NCBI RefSeq assembly: GCF_009708215.1
Contig: NZ_CP046175.1
Coordinates: 1,426,001-1,490,000 of the forward strand
Reading direction: 5' to 3'
From: Occultella kanbiaonis
Lineage (GTDB): Bacteria > Actinomycetota > Actinomycetes > Actinomycetales > Beutenbergiaceae
DNA: 64,000 nt
A program made the translations under genes and the position numbers. The notes beneath the pieces were generated by a model. It saw nothing but the letters and a program-made list of their open reading frames with translations. It was not told the origin of the DNA and did no database searches. This document shows positions 16,634 through 25,262 of this stretch, piece after piece. Every line of letters starts with the position of its first letter. Position 1 is the stretch's first letter.

Positions 16634-16661
16634 TCGGCACCCACGCCCGGGGGCCGCCCAG

Positions 16662-18107
16662 TCAGCCGGCAGCCGCGACGCGCTCGGCGACCAGGAAGCC
16701 GTCCTGCGCGAAAACCTCGACGAACGTCTCCTCGGGGAACTTCGACGTCGCGTAGTCGACCACGTCGGACGGTGGGGACCCGCCGTAGATCCCGGAGGAC
16801 TGGTTGACGACCACGTAGTCGGGGACCGGGTTGCCCTCGTTGCCCACCCAGTAGACCTCGGTGCGCGGCGCCAGGTAGGCCATCATCGTGATGTCTGTGT
16901 CGACCACCGCGCCGTCCGGGATCAGCTCGAGCACCTGCCTGGCCGCCGCGTCCTGGTGGGAGGGCGCATAGGTCTGTGGGTCGGTCAGTCGCCACAGCGG
17001 GAACCACACGGTGACCACGAGCGCCAGGACGAGGGCGCCGATGCCGACCGGCGCAGCGAACCGCCGGGCACCACGCACCGAGACGAACGTGTCCACCACC
17101 GCGAGGAACACGACCGGCATGAGCACGGCCGAGTAGTGCCAATCGGTGCTCCAGTGGAACGGCACGTCCGACGTCAGCCGCCACGCGAACGTGGGCAGGG
17201 TGATCAGCGCCAGCGGCGAGCGCAGTGCGAGGAACCCGGTGACCCCGAACACGAGCAGCACCAGGGCGGCCTTGTTGCCCACCCCGGTGAACAGCCCGTT
17301 CAGGGCTGCCCCGGGGTCGGTGAGCAGCAGCGAGACGATCGAGTCGTCCGCGTAGTCCCACACGCCGTCGGGGTTGAGGGCGGGCAGGATCACCTTGGTG
17401 GTGATCACGAACGCGGCGACGCCACCCGCGGCGAGGGCGGCGCCAAGGCGGCGTGCGCCGCGGATCACGATGACGACGCCGATCGCGGCCACGGTGAGCC
17501 CGAGATCCTCCTTGACCAACAGCAGCGGCAGCGCCCACAGCGCCGCGGCACGGTGGTCCCGGCGCACCAGTGCGGCCAGCGACAGCGCCAGCAGCGGCAG
17601 TGCCAGAGCAACCTCGTGGAACTGCGAGGCCACGGCGGACTGCAGCCCCCAGGACAGCCCATAGGCGAGCCCGAGGCACGCACCGGGCAGCCGGCCGAGG
17701 TGCCGGACCGCGCACCCGGTGACGACCGCCGTCGAGAGCCCGATCAGGACCGCCTGCAGGACCAGCAGCGTCAATCCGGAGGGAAACGCCGCGTACATCG
17801 GGGCCAGGATCACGAGCAGCGGGTGGAAGTGGTCGCCGAGGATCATGAAGCCCTCGCCCTTGATCGGCACCACCGGTGCCTGCAGGTGCGAGTACGCACG
17901 CAGGATCTGGGTGAAGATGCCGAGGTCCCACGACGGCACCTGGAACCGTGCCCACTGCCGCCACGAGAACAGGACGTAGAGCGCAGTCGTGAAGAGCCCG
18001 ACGGCGGTGGCCGCCACGAGCATGTGCGCGCGCTCGGGTGGTCGGTACCCGGCGGCGCCCGTGCGGTGGCTCGGCCGCTGCGCGGCCCCGGTGACGGCGG
18101 AGCTCAC
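16662..18107 (-). CDS. DUF2079 multi-spanning membrane protein (glycosyltransferase-C-like)
   Basis: A 481-residue polytopic membrane protein of the DUF2079 family, with about ten hydrophobic segments and a soluble C-terminal part. Family hallmarks are SWDLGIFTQILRAYS near residue 65, GDHFHPLLVILAPMY near residue 100, ASQFHEVALALPLLALSLAA and LLVKEDLGLTVAA. The WDLGIF and GDHFHP motifs lie on the outer face, as in lipid-dependent GT-C glycosyltransferases, so a role in envelope polysaccharide transfer is plausible but unproven. GTG 18107 overlaps the stop of the aminopeptidase P gene by four bases, so it is expressed with it. No polysaccharide genes are near. Confidence 0.85.
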   Translation of the reverse strand: MSSAVTGAAQRPSHRTGAAGYRPPERAHMLVAATAVGLFTTALYVLFSWRQWARFQVPSWDLGIFTQILRAYSHLQAPVVPIKGEGFMILGDHFHPLLVILAPMYAAFPSGLTLLVLQAVLIGLSTAVVTGCAVRHLGRLPGACLGLAYGLSWGLQSAVASQFHEVALALPLLALSLAALVRRDHRAAALWALPLLLVKEDLGLTVAAIGVVIVIRGARRLGAALAAGGVAAFVITTKVILPALNPDGVWDYADDSIVSLLLTDPGAALNGLFTGVGNKAALVLLVFGVTGFLALRSPLALITLPTFAWRLTSDVPFHWSTDWHYSAVLMPVVFLAVVDTFVSVRGARRFAAPVGIGALVLALVVTVWFPLWRLTDPQTYAPSHQDAAARQVLELIPDGAVVDTDITMMAYLAPRTEVYWVGNEGNPVPDYVVVNQSSGIYGGSPPSDVVDYATSKFPEETFVEVFAQDGFLVAERVAAAG

Positions 18108-19606
18108 CGGGCCAGGGACGCCATCCAGGCCTCGACGTCCTCCGGACGCCGGGGCAGGGCGGCGGAGAGGTTCTCCACGCCGTCGGCGGTGACCAGCACG
18201 TCGTCCTCGATCCGCACTCCGATGCCGCGGTAGGCCTCGGGGACGGCGAGGTCATCGGCCTTGAAGTACAGGCCGGGCTCGATCGTGAACACCATGCCCG
18301 GCGCGAGCTCGGCGTCGAGGTACATCTCCCGACGAGCCTGCGCACAGTCGTGCACGTCCAGGCCGAGGTGGTGGCTGGTGCCGTGCGGCATCCACCGGCG
18401 GTGCTGCTGCCCCTGCGGGGTGACCGCCACGGACGCCTCGACCGGCAGCAGGCCCCACTGCTCGAGGCGCTCGGCGAGCACCTCGAGGGCAGCGGTGTGC
18501 AGGTCCCGGAACTTCAGGCCCGGGCGGGCGACGGCGAACGCGGCGTCGGCCGCGTCCAGGACCGCGGTGTAGATGGTGCGCTGGAGGTCGGTGAAGGTGC
18601 CGTCCACGGGCAGCGTGCGGGTGATGTCCGCGGTGTACAGCGAGTCCACCTCCACCCCGGCGTCGACGAGCACCAGTTCGCCGGCGCGCACGACGCCGTC
18701 GTTGCGGATCCAGTGCAGCGTGGTGGCGTGGTCCCCGGCGGCGGCGATCGTGTCGTACCCGATGCCGTTGCCCTCCTCGCGGGCCTTCGCCCCGAACACG
18801 CCCTCGATGACGCGCTCGCCGCGCGGGTGCGCCACCGCGGCGGGCAGCGACCGGACGATGTCCGCGAAGCCCTCGGCCGACGCGGCCACGGCCGCCCGCA
18901 ACTGCTCGACCTCCCAGGAGTCCTTGATCAGCCGCAACTCGGACAGCGCCTCGGCCAGGGCGGCGTCGGCCTCCTCGGCGGAGGTGCCCCGGATCTTCTC
19001 GACGAGCGCCTCGACCTCGGCGTCCGAGCCCGGCACGACCCGCAGCAGGACCTGGCCGGCGTCCTTGGCGAGGGCATCGGGGAGCTCGTCGATGTGGGCG
19101 CAACGCAGCCCGGTTCGTGTCTCGAGCTCGGCCAGGGTGGGCCGGGCGCCGACCCAGAACTCGCCGTAGCGGGCGTCCGCGTAGAACTCCTCGGTGTCCC
19201 GCGCGGCCAGCGGCCGGAAGTACAGCACGGCCTCGTGCCCGGACTCCTCGGGATGCAGCACCAGGACCGCGTCGGGCTCCTCGTCGGTGCCGAGGCCGGT
19301 CAGGTGCGCGAACGCCGAGTGCGGGCGGAACCGGTAGTCGGTGTCGTTCGAGCGGACCTTCAGGGGGCCGGCCGGAACCACGAGCCGTTCGCCGGCGAAC
19401 GCAGCCGAGATCGCGTCCCGGCGGCGGGCGGCGTGATCGGCCACCGGCTCCCGGGTCACGTCAGGCTCGGTGCGCGGGGCCCAGTCGGCGCCCACGAACT
19501 CGCGGAACGCCTGGGACTGGGGCCGCTGGGAACGGTTCGAACCCCGCTCGGCGAGCTCCTGCTCGCTCGTCTCGGGGATGGACTCGGAGGTCGGCTCGGA
19601 CATCAT
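18104..19606 (-). CDS. pepP: Xaa-Pro aminopeptidase (M24B, aminopeptidase P)
   Basis: Cytosolic di-manganese aminopeptidase that cleaves the bond between an N-terminal residue and proline; 500 residues. The C-terminal pita-bread fold shows metal-binding Asp residues (VLVDAGVEVDSLYTADITRTLPV), the His/Gly segment MPHGTSHHLGLDVHDC, and Glu ligands in FTIEPGLYF and VRIEDDVLVT. An N-terminal domain of about 200 residues and a charged leader (1-50) precede it. Two ATGs (19606, 19603) are adjacent; GACGAT sits 6 bases before 19606, suggesting a leaderless start. The stop overlaps the DUF2079 start by four bases. Confidence 0.92.
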   Translation of the reverse strand: MMSEPTSESIPETSEQELAERGSNRSQRPQSQAFREFVGADWAPRTEPDVTREPVADHAARRRDAISAAFAGERLVVPAGPLKVRSNDTDYRFRPHSAFAHLTGLGTDEEPDAVLVLHPEESGHEAVLYFRPLAARDTEEFYADARYGEFWVGARPTLAELETRTGLRCAHIDELPDALAKDAGQVLLRVVPGSDAEVEALVEKIRGTSAEEADAALAEALSELRLIKDSWEVEQLRAAVAASAEGFADIVRSLPAAVAHPRGERVIEGVFGAKAREEGNGIGYDTIAAAGDHATTLHWIRNDGVVRAGELVLVDAGVEVDSLYTADITRTLPVDGTFTDLQRTIYTAVLDAADAAFAVARPGLKFRDLHTAALEVLAERLEQWGLLPVEASVAVTPQGQQHRRWMPHGTSHHLGLDVHDCAQARREMYLDAELAPGMVFTIEPGLYFKADDLAVPEAYRGIGVRIEDDVLVTADGVENLSAALPRRPEDVEAWMASLAR

Positions 19607-19675
19607 GTGCTCATCGTCTCACTGTCGCCGCCCGGCGCGCGTCTCACGTGCTGGGATCCGGGCCCTCGTCTGCCC

Positions 19676-19681
19676 TAGTCT
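19676..19681 (+). promoter_or_regulatory. -10 element of the PHP gene, leaderless-type
   Basis: TAGTCT ends 8 bases before ATG 19690; no Shine-Dalgarno is present. Confidence 0.45.
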
Positions 19682-19689
19682 GGGGCCTC

Positions 19690-20532
19690 ATGCGCATCGA
19701 CCTGCACACGCACTCCCGTGTGTCCGACGGCACCGACGCGCCGGCCCTGCTGATGCGCGACGCCGCGGTGGCCGGCCTGGACGTGGTGGCCCTCACCGAT
19801 CACGACACGACCGCCGGCTGGGCGGAGGCCGCGGCGGAGGTCCCCGCGACCGGCGTCGCGCTGGTGCGCGGCACGGAGATCTCCGCGCGCGCCGGCCGGA
19901 TGAGCGTGCACCTGCTCAGCTACCTGCACGACCCCGAGGACGAGGTGCTCGCGGGGGAGCTGCAGGCCTCCCGTGGCTCCCGTGACAGTCGCGCCCGGGA
20001 CATGGTCACCCTCCTCGCCGGCGACTTCGACCTCACCTGGGCGGACGTGCAGGCGCAGGCGCAGCACGGCACCACGATCGGGCGCCCGCACATCGCCGAC
20101 GCCCTGGTGGCCAAGGGATACCTGGCCGACCGGTCCGCGGCGTTCGATCAGGTCCTGTCACCGGCCGGGCCGTACTACGTCCGGTATCACGCGCCCGACG
20201 CCGTCGCCGCGGTCGCGCTGGTCCGCGCCGCCGGTGGGGTGCCCGTCTTCGCGCACCCGCGGGCCGTGCTGCGTGGCCGCGTGGTCGGCGACGACGTGAT
20301 CCGGGAGCTGGCCGAGGCCGGGCTGGCCGGGCTCGAGGTGCACCACCGCGACCACGCGCCGGCGGCCGTCGCCGAACTGCTGGCGCTCGCGGACGAGCTC
20401 GGCCTGTTCGTGACCGGCTCGAGCGACTACCACGGTGCGGGCAAGCCGAACCGGCTGGGCGAGAACACGACCACGGCCGACGTCCTGGCCCGCATCGAGG
20501 AGCAGGGCAGGCTCGCGGTGATCAGGCCGTGA
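19690..20532 (+). CDS. PHP-domain phosphoesterase (TrpH/YciV-type, RNase AM-like)
   Basis: A 280-residue metal-dependent phosphoesterase with a PHP domain. The N-terminal DLHTHSRVSDGTD, then ALTDHDTTAGW, a GTEIS segment, a VFAHPRA segment and the C-terminal GSSDYHGAGKPNRLGENTT supply the usual His/Asp ligands of the trinuclear metal centre. Relatives hydrolyse 3',5'-nucleotide bisphosphates or trim 5' ends of RNA (RNase AM); which applies here cannot be told. ATG 19690 has no Shine-Dalgarno; TAGTCT lies 8 bases upstream. The stop overlaps the MarC start (GTGA), so the two genes form an operon, a pairing that is common in actinobacteria. Confidence 0.88.
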   Translation: MRIDLHTHSRVSDGTDAPALLMRDAAVAGLDVVALTDHDTTAGWAEAAAEVPATGVALVRGTEISARAGRMSVHLLSYLHDPEDEVLAGELQASRGSRDSRARDMVTLLAGDFDLTWADVQAQAQHGTTIGRPHIADALVAKGYLADRSAAFDQVLSPAGPYYVRYHAPDAVAAVALVRAAGGVPVFAHPRAVLRGRVVGDDVIRELAEAGLAGLEVHHRDHAPAAVAELLALADELGLFVTGSSDYHGAGKPNRLGENTTTADVLARIEEQGRLAVIRP

Positions 20533-21146
20533 ACGCCGTCCTCGACGGCACGCTGTTCCTGACCACGTTCCTCACCCTGTTCGTGATCATGGACCCGCCC
20601 GGCACGGTGCCGGTGTTCCTCGCCCTCACGTCCACGATGACCGCGAAGCAGCGGGCCCGCGCGGCGCGCCAGGCGGTGCTCGTGGCGTTCGGCGTGATCC
20701 TGGCGTTCGTGCTGTTCGGTCAGGGCATCCTGAACTTCCTGCACATCTCGGTGCCCGCACTGCAGGCCTCGGGCGGGTTGTTGCTGCTCCTGGTCGCGAT
20801 GGACCTGCTCACCGGCAAGACCGAGGAGCCGCAACCCTCCGGCAAGGTCAACGTGGCCCTGGTCCCGCTGGGCACGCCCCTGCTCGCGGGACCGGGTGCG
20901 ATCGTGGCGTCGATGCTGGCCGTGCAGGGCTCCGACGGCAGTGTGCAGGACTGGGTCGCGATCCTGCTCGCGATCCTGGCGGTGCACCTGAGCCTGTTCC
21001 TGGCGATGCGGTTCGCGGGGCTCATCCACCGCGTCCTGGGTGACGGCGGCACCATCCTGGTCACCCGGATCGCCGGTCTGCTCCTCGCGGCGATCGCCGT
21101 GCAGCTCATCGCGGACGCCATCAAGGCGTTCATCGAGGCCGCCTGA
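20529..21146 (+). CDS. marC: MarC family integral membrane protein
   Basis: A 205-residue polytopic protein of the MarC/UPF0056 family with six hydrophobic helices. Family features are the first helix ending IMDPPGTVPVFLAL, the PLGTPLLAGPGAIVASM segment, and a C-terminal LVTRIAGLLLAAIAVQLIADAI. MarC was once thought to affect multiple antibiotic resistance but this was not supported later, and its role is unknown. GTG 20529 overlaps the PHP gene stop by four bases. A strong palindromic terminator follows at 21186-21221, shared with the convergent helicase gene. Confidence 0.9.
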   Translation: MNAVLDGTLFLTTFLTLFVIMDPPGTVPVFLALTSTMTAKQRARAARQAVLVAFGVILAFVLFGQGILNFLHISVPALQASGGLLLLLVAMDLLTGKTEEPQPSGKVNVALVPLGTPLLAGPGAIVASMLAVQGSDGSVQDWVAILLAILAVHLSLFLAMRFAGLIHRVLGDGGTILVTRIAGLLLAAIAVQLIADAIKAFIEAA

Positions 21147-21185
21147 GACTCCCGACCGGGTCTCGCCGCGGGCCGGAGAAGCAGA

Positions 21186-21221
21186 ACGGGGCGTGACGGG
21201 CGATCGCCCGTCACGCCCCGT
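21186..21221. terminator. Perfect 36-base palindrome, bidirectional terminator
   Basis: The 18-base left half pairs completely with the right half (core CGTGACGGGCGA / TCGCCCGTCACG). It lies between the convergent marC and DEAD-box helicase genes. U-tracts are short on both sides, as usual at this GC content. Confidence 0.7.
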
Positions 21222-21246
21222 CCGCTTCACACAGGGGTCGCCTGGT

Positions 21247-22941
21247 TCACTCCGCGGTGGGCGCGGCCGTGGTGGTGCTGGACTCACCGCTGCCGGTACG
21301 ACGGCGGCGACGGCGCTTGCGGGCCGGCGCGGAAGGGTCCGAGGAGCCAGACCCGGTCGAAGGCGACGCTGCGCCGGAACCGGTGGATCCGCCGTCGCCC
21401 TGACGGGCCGGACCGTCCTCACGACGGCGACGGCGCTGGCGAGGTGCCCGATCGCCGTCGTGCTTCGCGCCGGGACCACGGCCCGAACGATCCGAGCGGT
21501 CGCCGGCGCCGGTCCGCTTGCCGGTCTCGCCAAGGTCCTCGACGGCCTCGGCCGACAGACCCGCGCGGGTCTGCTCGGACCGGGGCAGCCGGCCCTTGAC
21601 GCCCTGGGGGATGTTCAGGTCGCTGTACAGGTGCGGCGACGAGGAGTACGTCTCCGGCGGCTCGCCGATGCCGAGCTCAAGAGCCCGGTCGATGAGACCC
21701 CAGCGCGGGACGTCGTCCCAGTCGACGAAGGTGACCGCGGTGCCCGTGTTCCCGGCGCGGCCGGTGCGCCCGGTGCGGTGCAGGTAGGTCTTCTCGTCCT
21801 CGGGACACTGGTAGTTGACGACGTGCGTGACGTCGTCGATGTCGATCCCGCGGGCCGCCACGTCGGTGGCCACGAGCACGTCCACCTTGCCGTTGCGGAA
21901 CGCGCGCAGCGCCTGCTCGCGGGCGCCCTGACCGAGGTCGCCGTGGATCGCGGCGGCGGCGAAGTTGCGGTCGTTGAGCTCGTCGGCGACCTTCGCGGCG
22001 GTGCGCTTCGTGCGGGTGAAGACGATCGTCAGGCCGCGGTCCTTGGCCTGCAGGATCCGGGCCAGGACCTCCACCTTGTCCATGGCGTGGGCCCGGTAGA
22101 CGACCTGCTTGATGGCCTTCAGGGTGGCGCCGTCGTCGTCGGGGTCGTGCGCGCGGATGTGCGTGGGGCGGCTCATGTAGCGGCGGGCCATCGCGACGAC
22201 CGGGCCCGGCATGGTCGCCGAGAACAGCATCGTGTGCCGGGTGGCCGGGGTGCCGGACAGCAGCGTCTCCACATCCGGGAGGAAGCCGAGGTCGAGCATC
22301 TCGTCGGCCTCGTCGAGCACCACGGTGCGCACGTGACCCAGGTCGAGGTAGCCCTGCTTGAGCAGGTCGATCATCCGGCCCGGGGTGCCGACGACGACCT
22401 CGACACCCTTCTTGAGGGCGTCGATCTGGGGCTCGTAGGCACGGCCGCCGTAGACCTGGAGCACGCGCACCGAGCGCCTCCGGGAGGCCGTGGCGAGGTC
22501 GCCGGCGACCTGGACCGCGAGCTCGCGGGTCGGCACGATCACGAGTGCCTGCGGCTTGCCCTGCTGGCGCACGGCGTCCCAGCCGTCCTCGCCGGGACCA
22601 GCCACTCCCTGCAGCAGCGGGATACCGAAGCCGAGGGTCTTGCCGGTGCCGGTCTTCGCCTGGCCGATGATGTCGCGGCCCTGCAGGGCGACCGGGAGCG
22701 TCAAGGCCTGGATCGGGAACGGGTGGGTGATGCCGACGTCGGCCAGGGCGTCCGCGATCGCGGCGCTGACGCCGAAGTCGGCGAAGGTCTTGGCGACCTC
22801 GGCGTGCGGGTCGGCGACGGGGGCGTCGACCGTCTCGGCGACGACGTCGTCGAGCGCCTCGATCGCCTCGGTCGCAGGTTCGGTGGTGGCGTCGGTGCTC
22901 GGCTCGAGCACGTCGGACGCGGTGGTCTCTTGATCGTTCAA
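21247..22941 (-). CDS. DEAD-box ATP-dependent RNA helicase (RhlE/DeaD-like)
   Basis: DEAD-box RNA helicase that remodels RNA structures in ribosome assembly or RNA decay. About 564 residues from the chosen start. Motifs: Q motif (GITHPFPIQ), Walker A AKTGTGKT (95-102), PTRELAVQV, VLDEADEMLD, SAT, TRTKRTA and HRTGRTGRAG. A basic, disordered C-terminal tail (about 450-564, with several Arg runs) suits RNA binding. I chose TTG 22941, which has GAAGG 8 bases upstream; GTG 23013 is an alternative that adds a non-conserved segment and has no Shine-Dalgarno. A -10-like TAGACT at 23120-23125 implies a leader of about 170 bases, in keeping with autoregulated helicase leaders. It is the Rv3211 counterpart in the syntenic block. 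Confidence 0.9.
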   Translation of the reverse strand: MNDQETTASDVLEPSTDATTEPATEAIEALDDVVAETVDAPVADPHAEVAKTFADFGVSAAIADALADVGITHPFPIQALTLPVALQGRDIIGQAKTGTGKTLGFGIPLLQGVAGPGEDGWDAVRQQGKPQALVIVPTRELAVQVAGDLATASRRRSVRVLQVYGGRAYEPQIDALKKGVEVVVGTPGRMIDLLKQGYLDLGHVRTVVLDEADEMLDLGFLPDVETLLSGTPATRHTMLFSATMPGPVVAMARRYMSRPTHIRAHDPDDDGATLKAIKQVVYRAHAMDKVEVLARILQAKDRGLTIVFTRTKRTAAKVADELNDRNFAAAAIHGDLGQGAREQALRAFRNGKVDVLVATDVAARGIDIDDVTHVVNYQCPEDEKTYLHRTGRTGRAGNTGTAVTFVDWDDVPRWGLIDRALELGIGEPPETYSSSPHLYSDLNIPQGVKGRLPRSEQTRAGLSAEAVEDLGETGKRTGAGDRSDRSGRGPGAKHDGDRAPRQRRRRREDGPARQGDGGSTGSGAASPSTGSGSSDPSAPARKRRRRRRTGSGESSTTTAAPTAE

Positions 22942-23119
22942 CGCAAGTGCCTTCGGCTGGCGGCGTCGCTCGCTCGGATCCGCCCCACGCGGCGAGGGGG
23001 AGAGGAAGGACACCTGGTCGTGGCAGCCGATCGCGAAGGATTCGTTGTCGGCCTGCGCCGACGTGTACCGCGTGATCTACCAGTGGTTCAGTGGCGACCG
23101 GGCAACCGTGTACCCACCA

Positions 23120-23125
23120 AGTCTA
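23120..23125 (-). promoter_or_regulatory. Possible -10 element for the DEAD-box helicase gene
   Basis: TAGACT on the minus strand, 178 bases before the TTG start at 22941. It would give a long untranslated leader, the kind that in other bacteria is used for feedback or cold control of helicase genes. Confidence 0.35.
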
Positions 23126-23169
23126 GCGGCAGCAGGCGTGCAGGTGCGCCGCGGGCCCGCAACGGCCGT

Positions 23170-23961
23170 TCAGAGCGGCCGCACCGTCAGGATCTGTTCC
23201 GCCCGCCCGACCGGTCCGGCGACGTCATGCAGCGTGGTGCTGGTCAGCCCAAGGCCGCTCGGACCGAAGGTGACGGATGTGTCGAGCCCCACCCAGCCGC
23301 CGGCCGGCTGCCGGTGCAGATGGATGGTGAGGTCGAGGTTCGGGTACATCCACGCCGTCGGTGGCTGGCGGACGGCGATACCGTTCGCCGTGTCCACCAG
23401 GGCGATGAACGCGGCCTGCGGGCTCACGCTCGTACCCGCCACGAGGTCCGTGCCGGTGCGCAGCCACGCGGTGGTGCGGCCGGGCCGTGCGGGCGAGACG
23501 GCCCGCACGTCAAGGGATCTGACGTAGCCCCCATCCCAGGTCTCGGTCATCGGATGACCGGGTGCCTGCTCCGGTGCGGGCAGTGGTTCCGGTGCACCGC
23601 CCGCCACCGACGTGGTGTCCGTGGTGGCGACGAACCAGGCGCGGGCGAGGACCGCCGCGCGGCCCGCGATGCTCGCCGTGGCCTGGATCAGCTCGATGGT
23701 GCGGCCGGGCCGGATCGTCTCGACCTGGATCTCGCACTCGTCCTGGCCGAGCTGGCCGAGGATGTCGAAACTGAGGCGGCCGAGCTGCTTGCCGTCGCGC
23801 GGCTGGTCGGGCTCGGCCCGGTGCAGGTCGATCGCGTGGGTGATCAGGCCGCCGAGCGGGCTGAAATGGATCTCGTCGTCCCGCCAGGCGCCGCCGGCCT
23901 GCTCGGTGGGGCGGTAGCGGCCGGGGCCGACCGGCTCGAAGTACGCGGGTCGCTGCGTCAT
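23170..23961 (-). CDS. Acyl-CoA thioesterase family protein (double hot-dog)
   Basis: A 263-residue protein of the TesB-like/double hot-dog thioesterase family found beside the DUF3107 gene in many actinobacteria. Visible features are the first hot-dog helix and strand region (FSPLGGLITHAIDLHRAEPDQPRD), the FDILGQLGQDECEIQVETIRPGRTIELIQA strand pair, and, in the second half, FIALVDTANGIA and a NLDLTIHLHRQPAGGWVGLDT segment. It would hydrolyse acyl-CoA or a related thioester; the substrate is unknown. ATG 23961 (MTQRPAYFEPVG) has GAGG 9 bases before it and is preferred over ATG 23970. It lies 56 bases upstream of the helicase promoter region on the same strand. Confidence 0.8.
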   Translation of the reverse strand: MTQRPAYFEPVGPGRYRPTEQAGGAWRDDEIHFSPLGGLITHAIDLHRAEPDQPRDGKQLGRLSFDILGQLGQDECEIQVETIRPGRTIELIQATASIAGRAAVLARAWFVATTDTTSVAGGAPEPLPAPEQAPGHPMTETWDGGYVRSLDVRAVSPARPGRTTAWLRTGTDLVAGTSVSPQAAFIALVDTANGIAVRQPPTAWMYPNLDLTIHLHRQPAGGWVGLDTSVTFGPSGLGLTSTTLHDVAGPVGRAEQILTVRPL

Positions 23962-24043
23962 GGACACCATCCTCGGCGTGTGGGCTCGGTGAGTGACGGC
24001 AGCAGCGCCGGCGGCCGGGCGGCCCACCGCCGGTGGGGACGGC

Positions 24044-24286
24044 TCAGAGCGTGCCGAAGCCGACCCGGCGCGGCTCGTCGGCGCCGATCTCCACGTAACC
24101 GAGCGCCGCGACGGGGACGACGACGCGCCGGCCCTTGGTGTCCGTGAGGTCAAGCACGGCGCCGTCGGCGCCGTCGGCCGACTTGGCGAGCGCCTCGTTG
24201 ATCGACGCGACCACGGCGTCGCCGTCCTCGCTGATCTCGAGGTTCAGCTCGCGGGCGACGTTCTTGATGCCGATGGTGATCTCCAT
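24044..24286 (-). CDS. DUF3107 family protein
   Basis: An 80-residue soluble protein, MEITIGIKNVARELNLEISE at the start, matching the DUF3107 family, which is nearly universal in actinobacteria (Rv3208A/TB9.4 in M. tuberculosis, as I recall). The sequence predicts an alternating beta/alpha/beta fold with a C-terminal strand (VVVPVAALGYVEIG). The function is unknown. A GAGGAGAG Shine-Dalgarno lies 4 bases before ATG 24286. It sits 82 bases upstream of the thioesterase gene, same strand, and is divergent from the DUF3152 gene. Confidence 0.85.
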   Translation of the reverse strand: MEITIGIKNVARELNLEISEDGDAVVASINEALAKSADGADGAVLDLTDTKGRRVVVPVAALGYVEIGADEPRRVGFGTL

Positions 24287-24433
24287 GGTGCTCTCCTCGA
24301 GTTCTGGCGGGCCGCCCGCCGCGTCGGCGGGCTCCGGGCCCGGGGTTCCGGTGCAACTGAGTTCGCGGCGTATGTGTTCCGGCGAGCGGCTGCGGGTTCG
24401 AGTCTATGTCCCGGTCGATGACACGATGGACCC

Positions 24434-25222
24434 ATGCGTGCCCGGCTCCTGATCGTCGCTGCCCTCCTGGTGGGGGCGGTCGCCGGGTGGCTCATCGCGC
24501 CCGCGGTGCTGTCGGGCGCCTGGCCCCCCGGTACGCCGGCGGTGCGGATGGCGCAGACCATCCAGACCGATCAGCCGGAGGCCACCCTGCCGTTGGCCAC
24601 CCTTGGCCCGCCGCCGCCCACCCCGGAACCGGTCCTGAGTCCCGAGCAGACCGCCGATCTGGCCGCCGGGGTGCTCGGGCGCGAGGTTCCCCCCGTGGCC
24701 GGCGCGGACCTGGTGGTGGTGCCCGGGTCGGTGCCGGCGCCGGTTCCGACGGCTCCGGAGGTGGTGCAGGTCCGGGTGGAGGTGGAGCAGGGACTGCCCG
24801 TCGACGCCGCGGTGTTCGCGGGGTTCGTGATGGAGGTCCTCAACGACCCGCGCGGCTGGGGTGCGGGCGGTGCCATGAGCTTCGCCCGTACCGACGGTTC
24901 GGCGGAGATGCGCGTGGTCCTCGCCTCACCCACCGTCGTCGATCAGATGTGTGCCCCGCTGCGCACGGTCTCGTTGTACTCGTGTGGTCGCAACGGGCAT
25001 GCGGCACTGAACGCGGAGCGCTGGGCGATCGGCGGCGAACCGTTCCTGGCCGGCGGCGGTGACATCACGGCCTATCGCCAGTACCTCGTGACCCATGAGG
25101 TGGGGCACCTGCTGGGACATCCGCACGAGCAGTGCCCCGCCGCCGGCTCGCTCGCACCGGTGATGGTGCAACAGAGCATGTCCCTGGAGGGCTGCCTGCC
25201 GAACGCGTGGCCGAACCCATGA
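24434..25222 (+). CDS. DUF3152 secreted/membrane-anchored metzincin-like protein
   Basis: A 262-residue exported protein. Residues 1-28 form a signal anchor (LLIVAALLVGAVAGWLIAP), followed by a Pro-rich linker to about 110 and the DUF3152 domain. The domain carries HEVGHLLGHPH (221-231), which fits the extended zinc motif HExxHxxGxxH of metzincins, with a downstream Met (APVMVQQS) in the position of the Met-turn. Four Cys residues (in DQMCAPL, YSCGRNG, HEQCPAA and EGCLPN) may form disulfides. This suggests a zinc protease outside the membrane; the family's function is unproven. The gene has CACGAT 6 bases before ATG 24434. It matches Rv3207c in position. Confidence 0.85.
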   Translation: MRARLLIVAALLVGAVAGWLIAPAVLSGAWPPGTPAVRMAQTIQTDQPEATLPLATLGPPPPTPEPVLSPEQTADLAAGVLGREVPPVAGADLVVVPGSVPAPVPTAPEVVQVRVEVEQGLPVDAAVFAGFVMEVLNDPRGWGAGGAMSFARTDGSAEMRVVLASPTVVDQMCAPLRTVSLYSCGRNGHAALNAERWAIGGEPFLAGGGDITAYRQYLVTHEVGHLLGHPHEQCPAAGSLAPVMVQQSMSLEGCLPNAWPNP

Positions 25223-25262
25223 CCGGGCCGCCGGTGTCGCAGCCGCGTGATGTGATGCCCGC

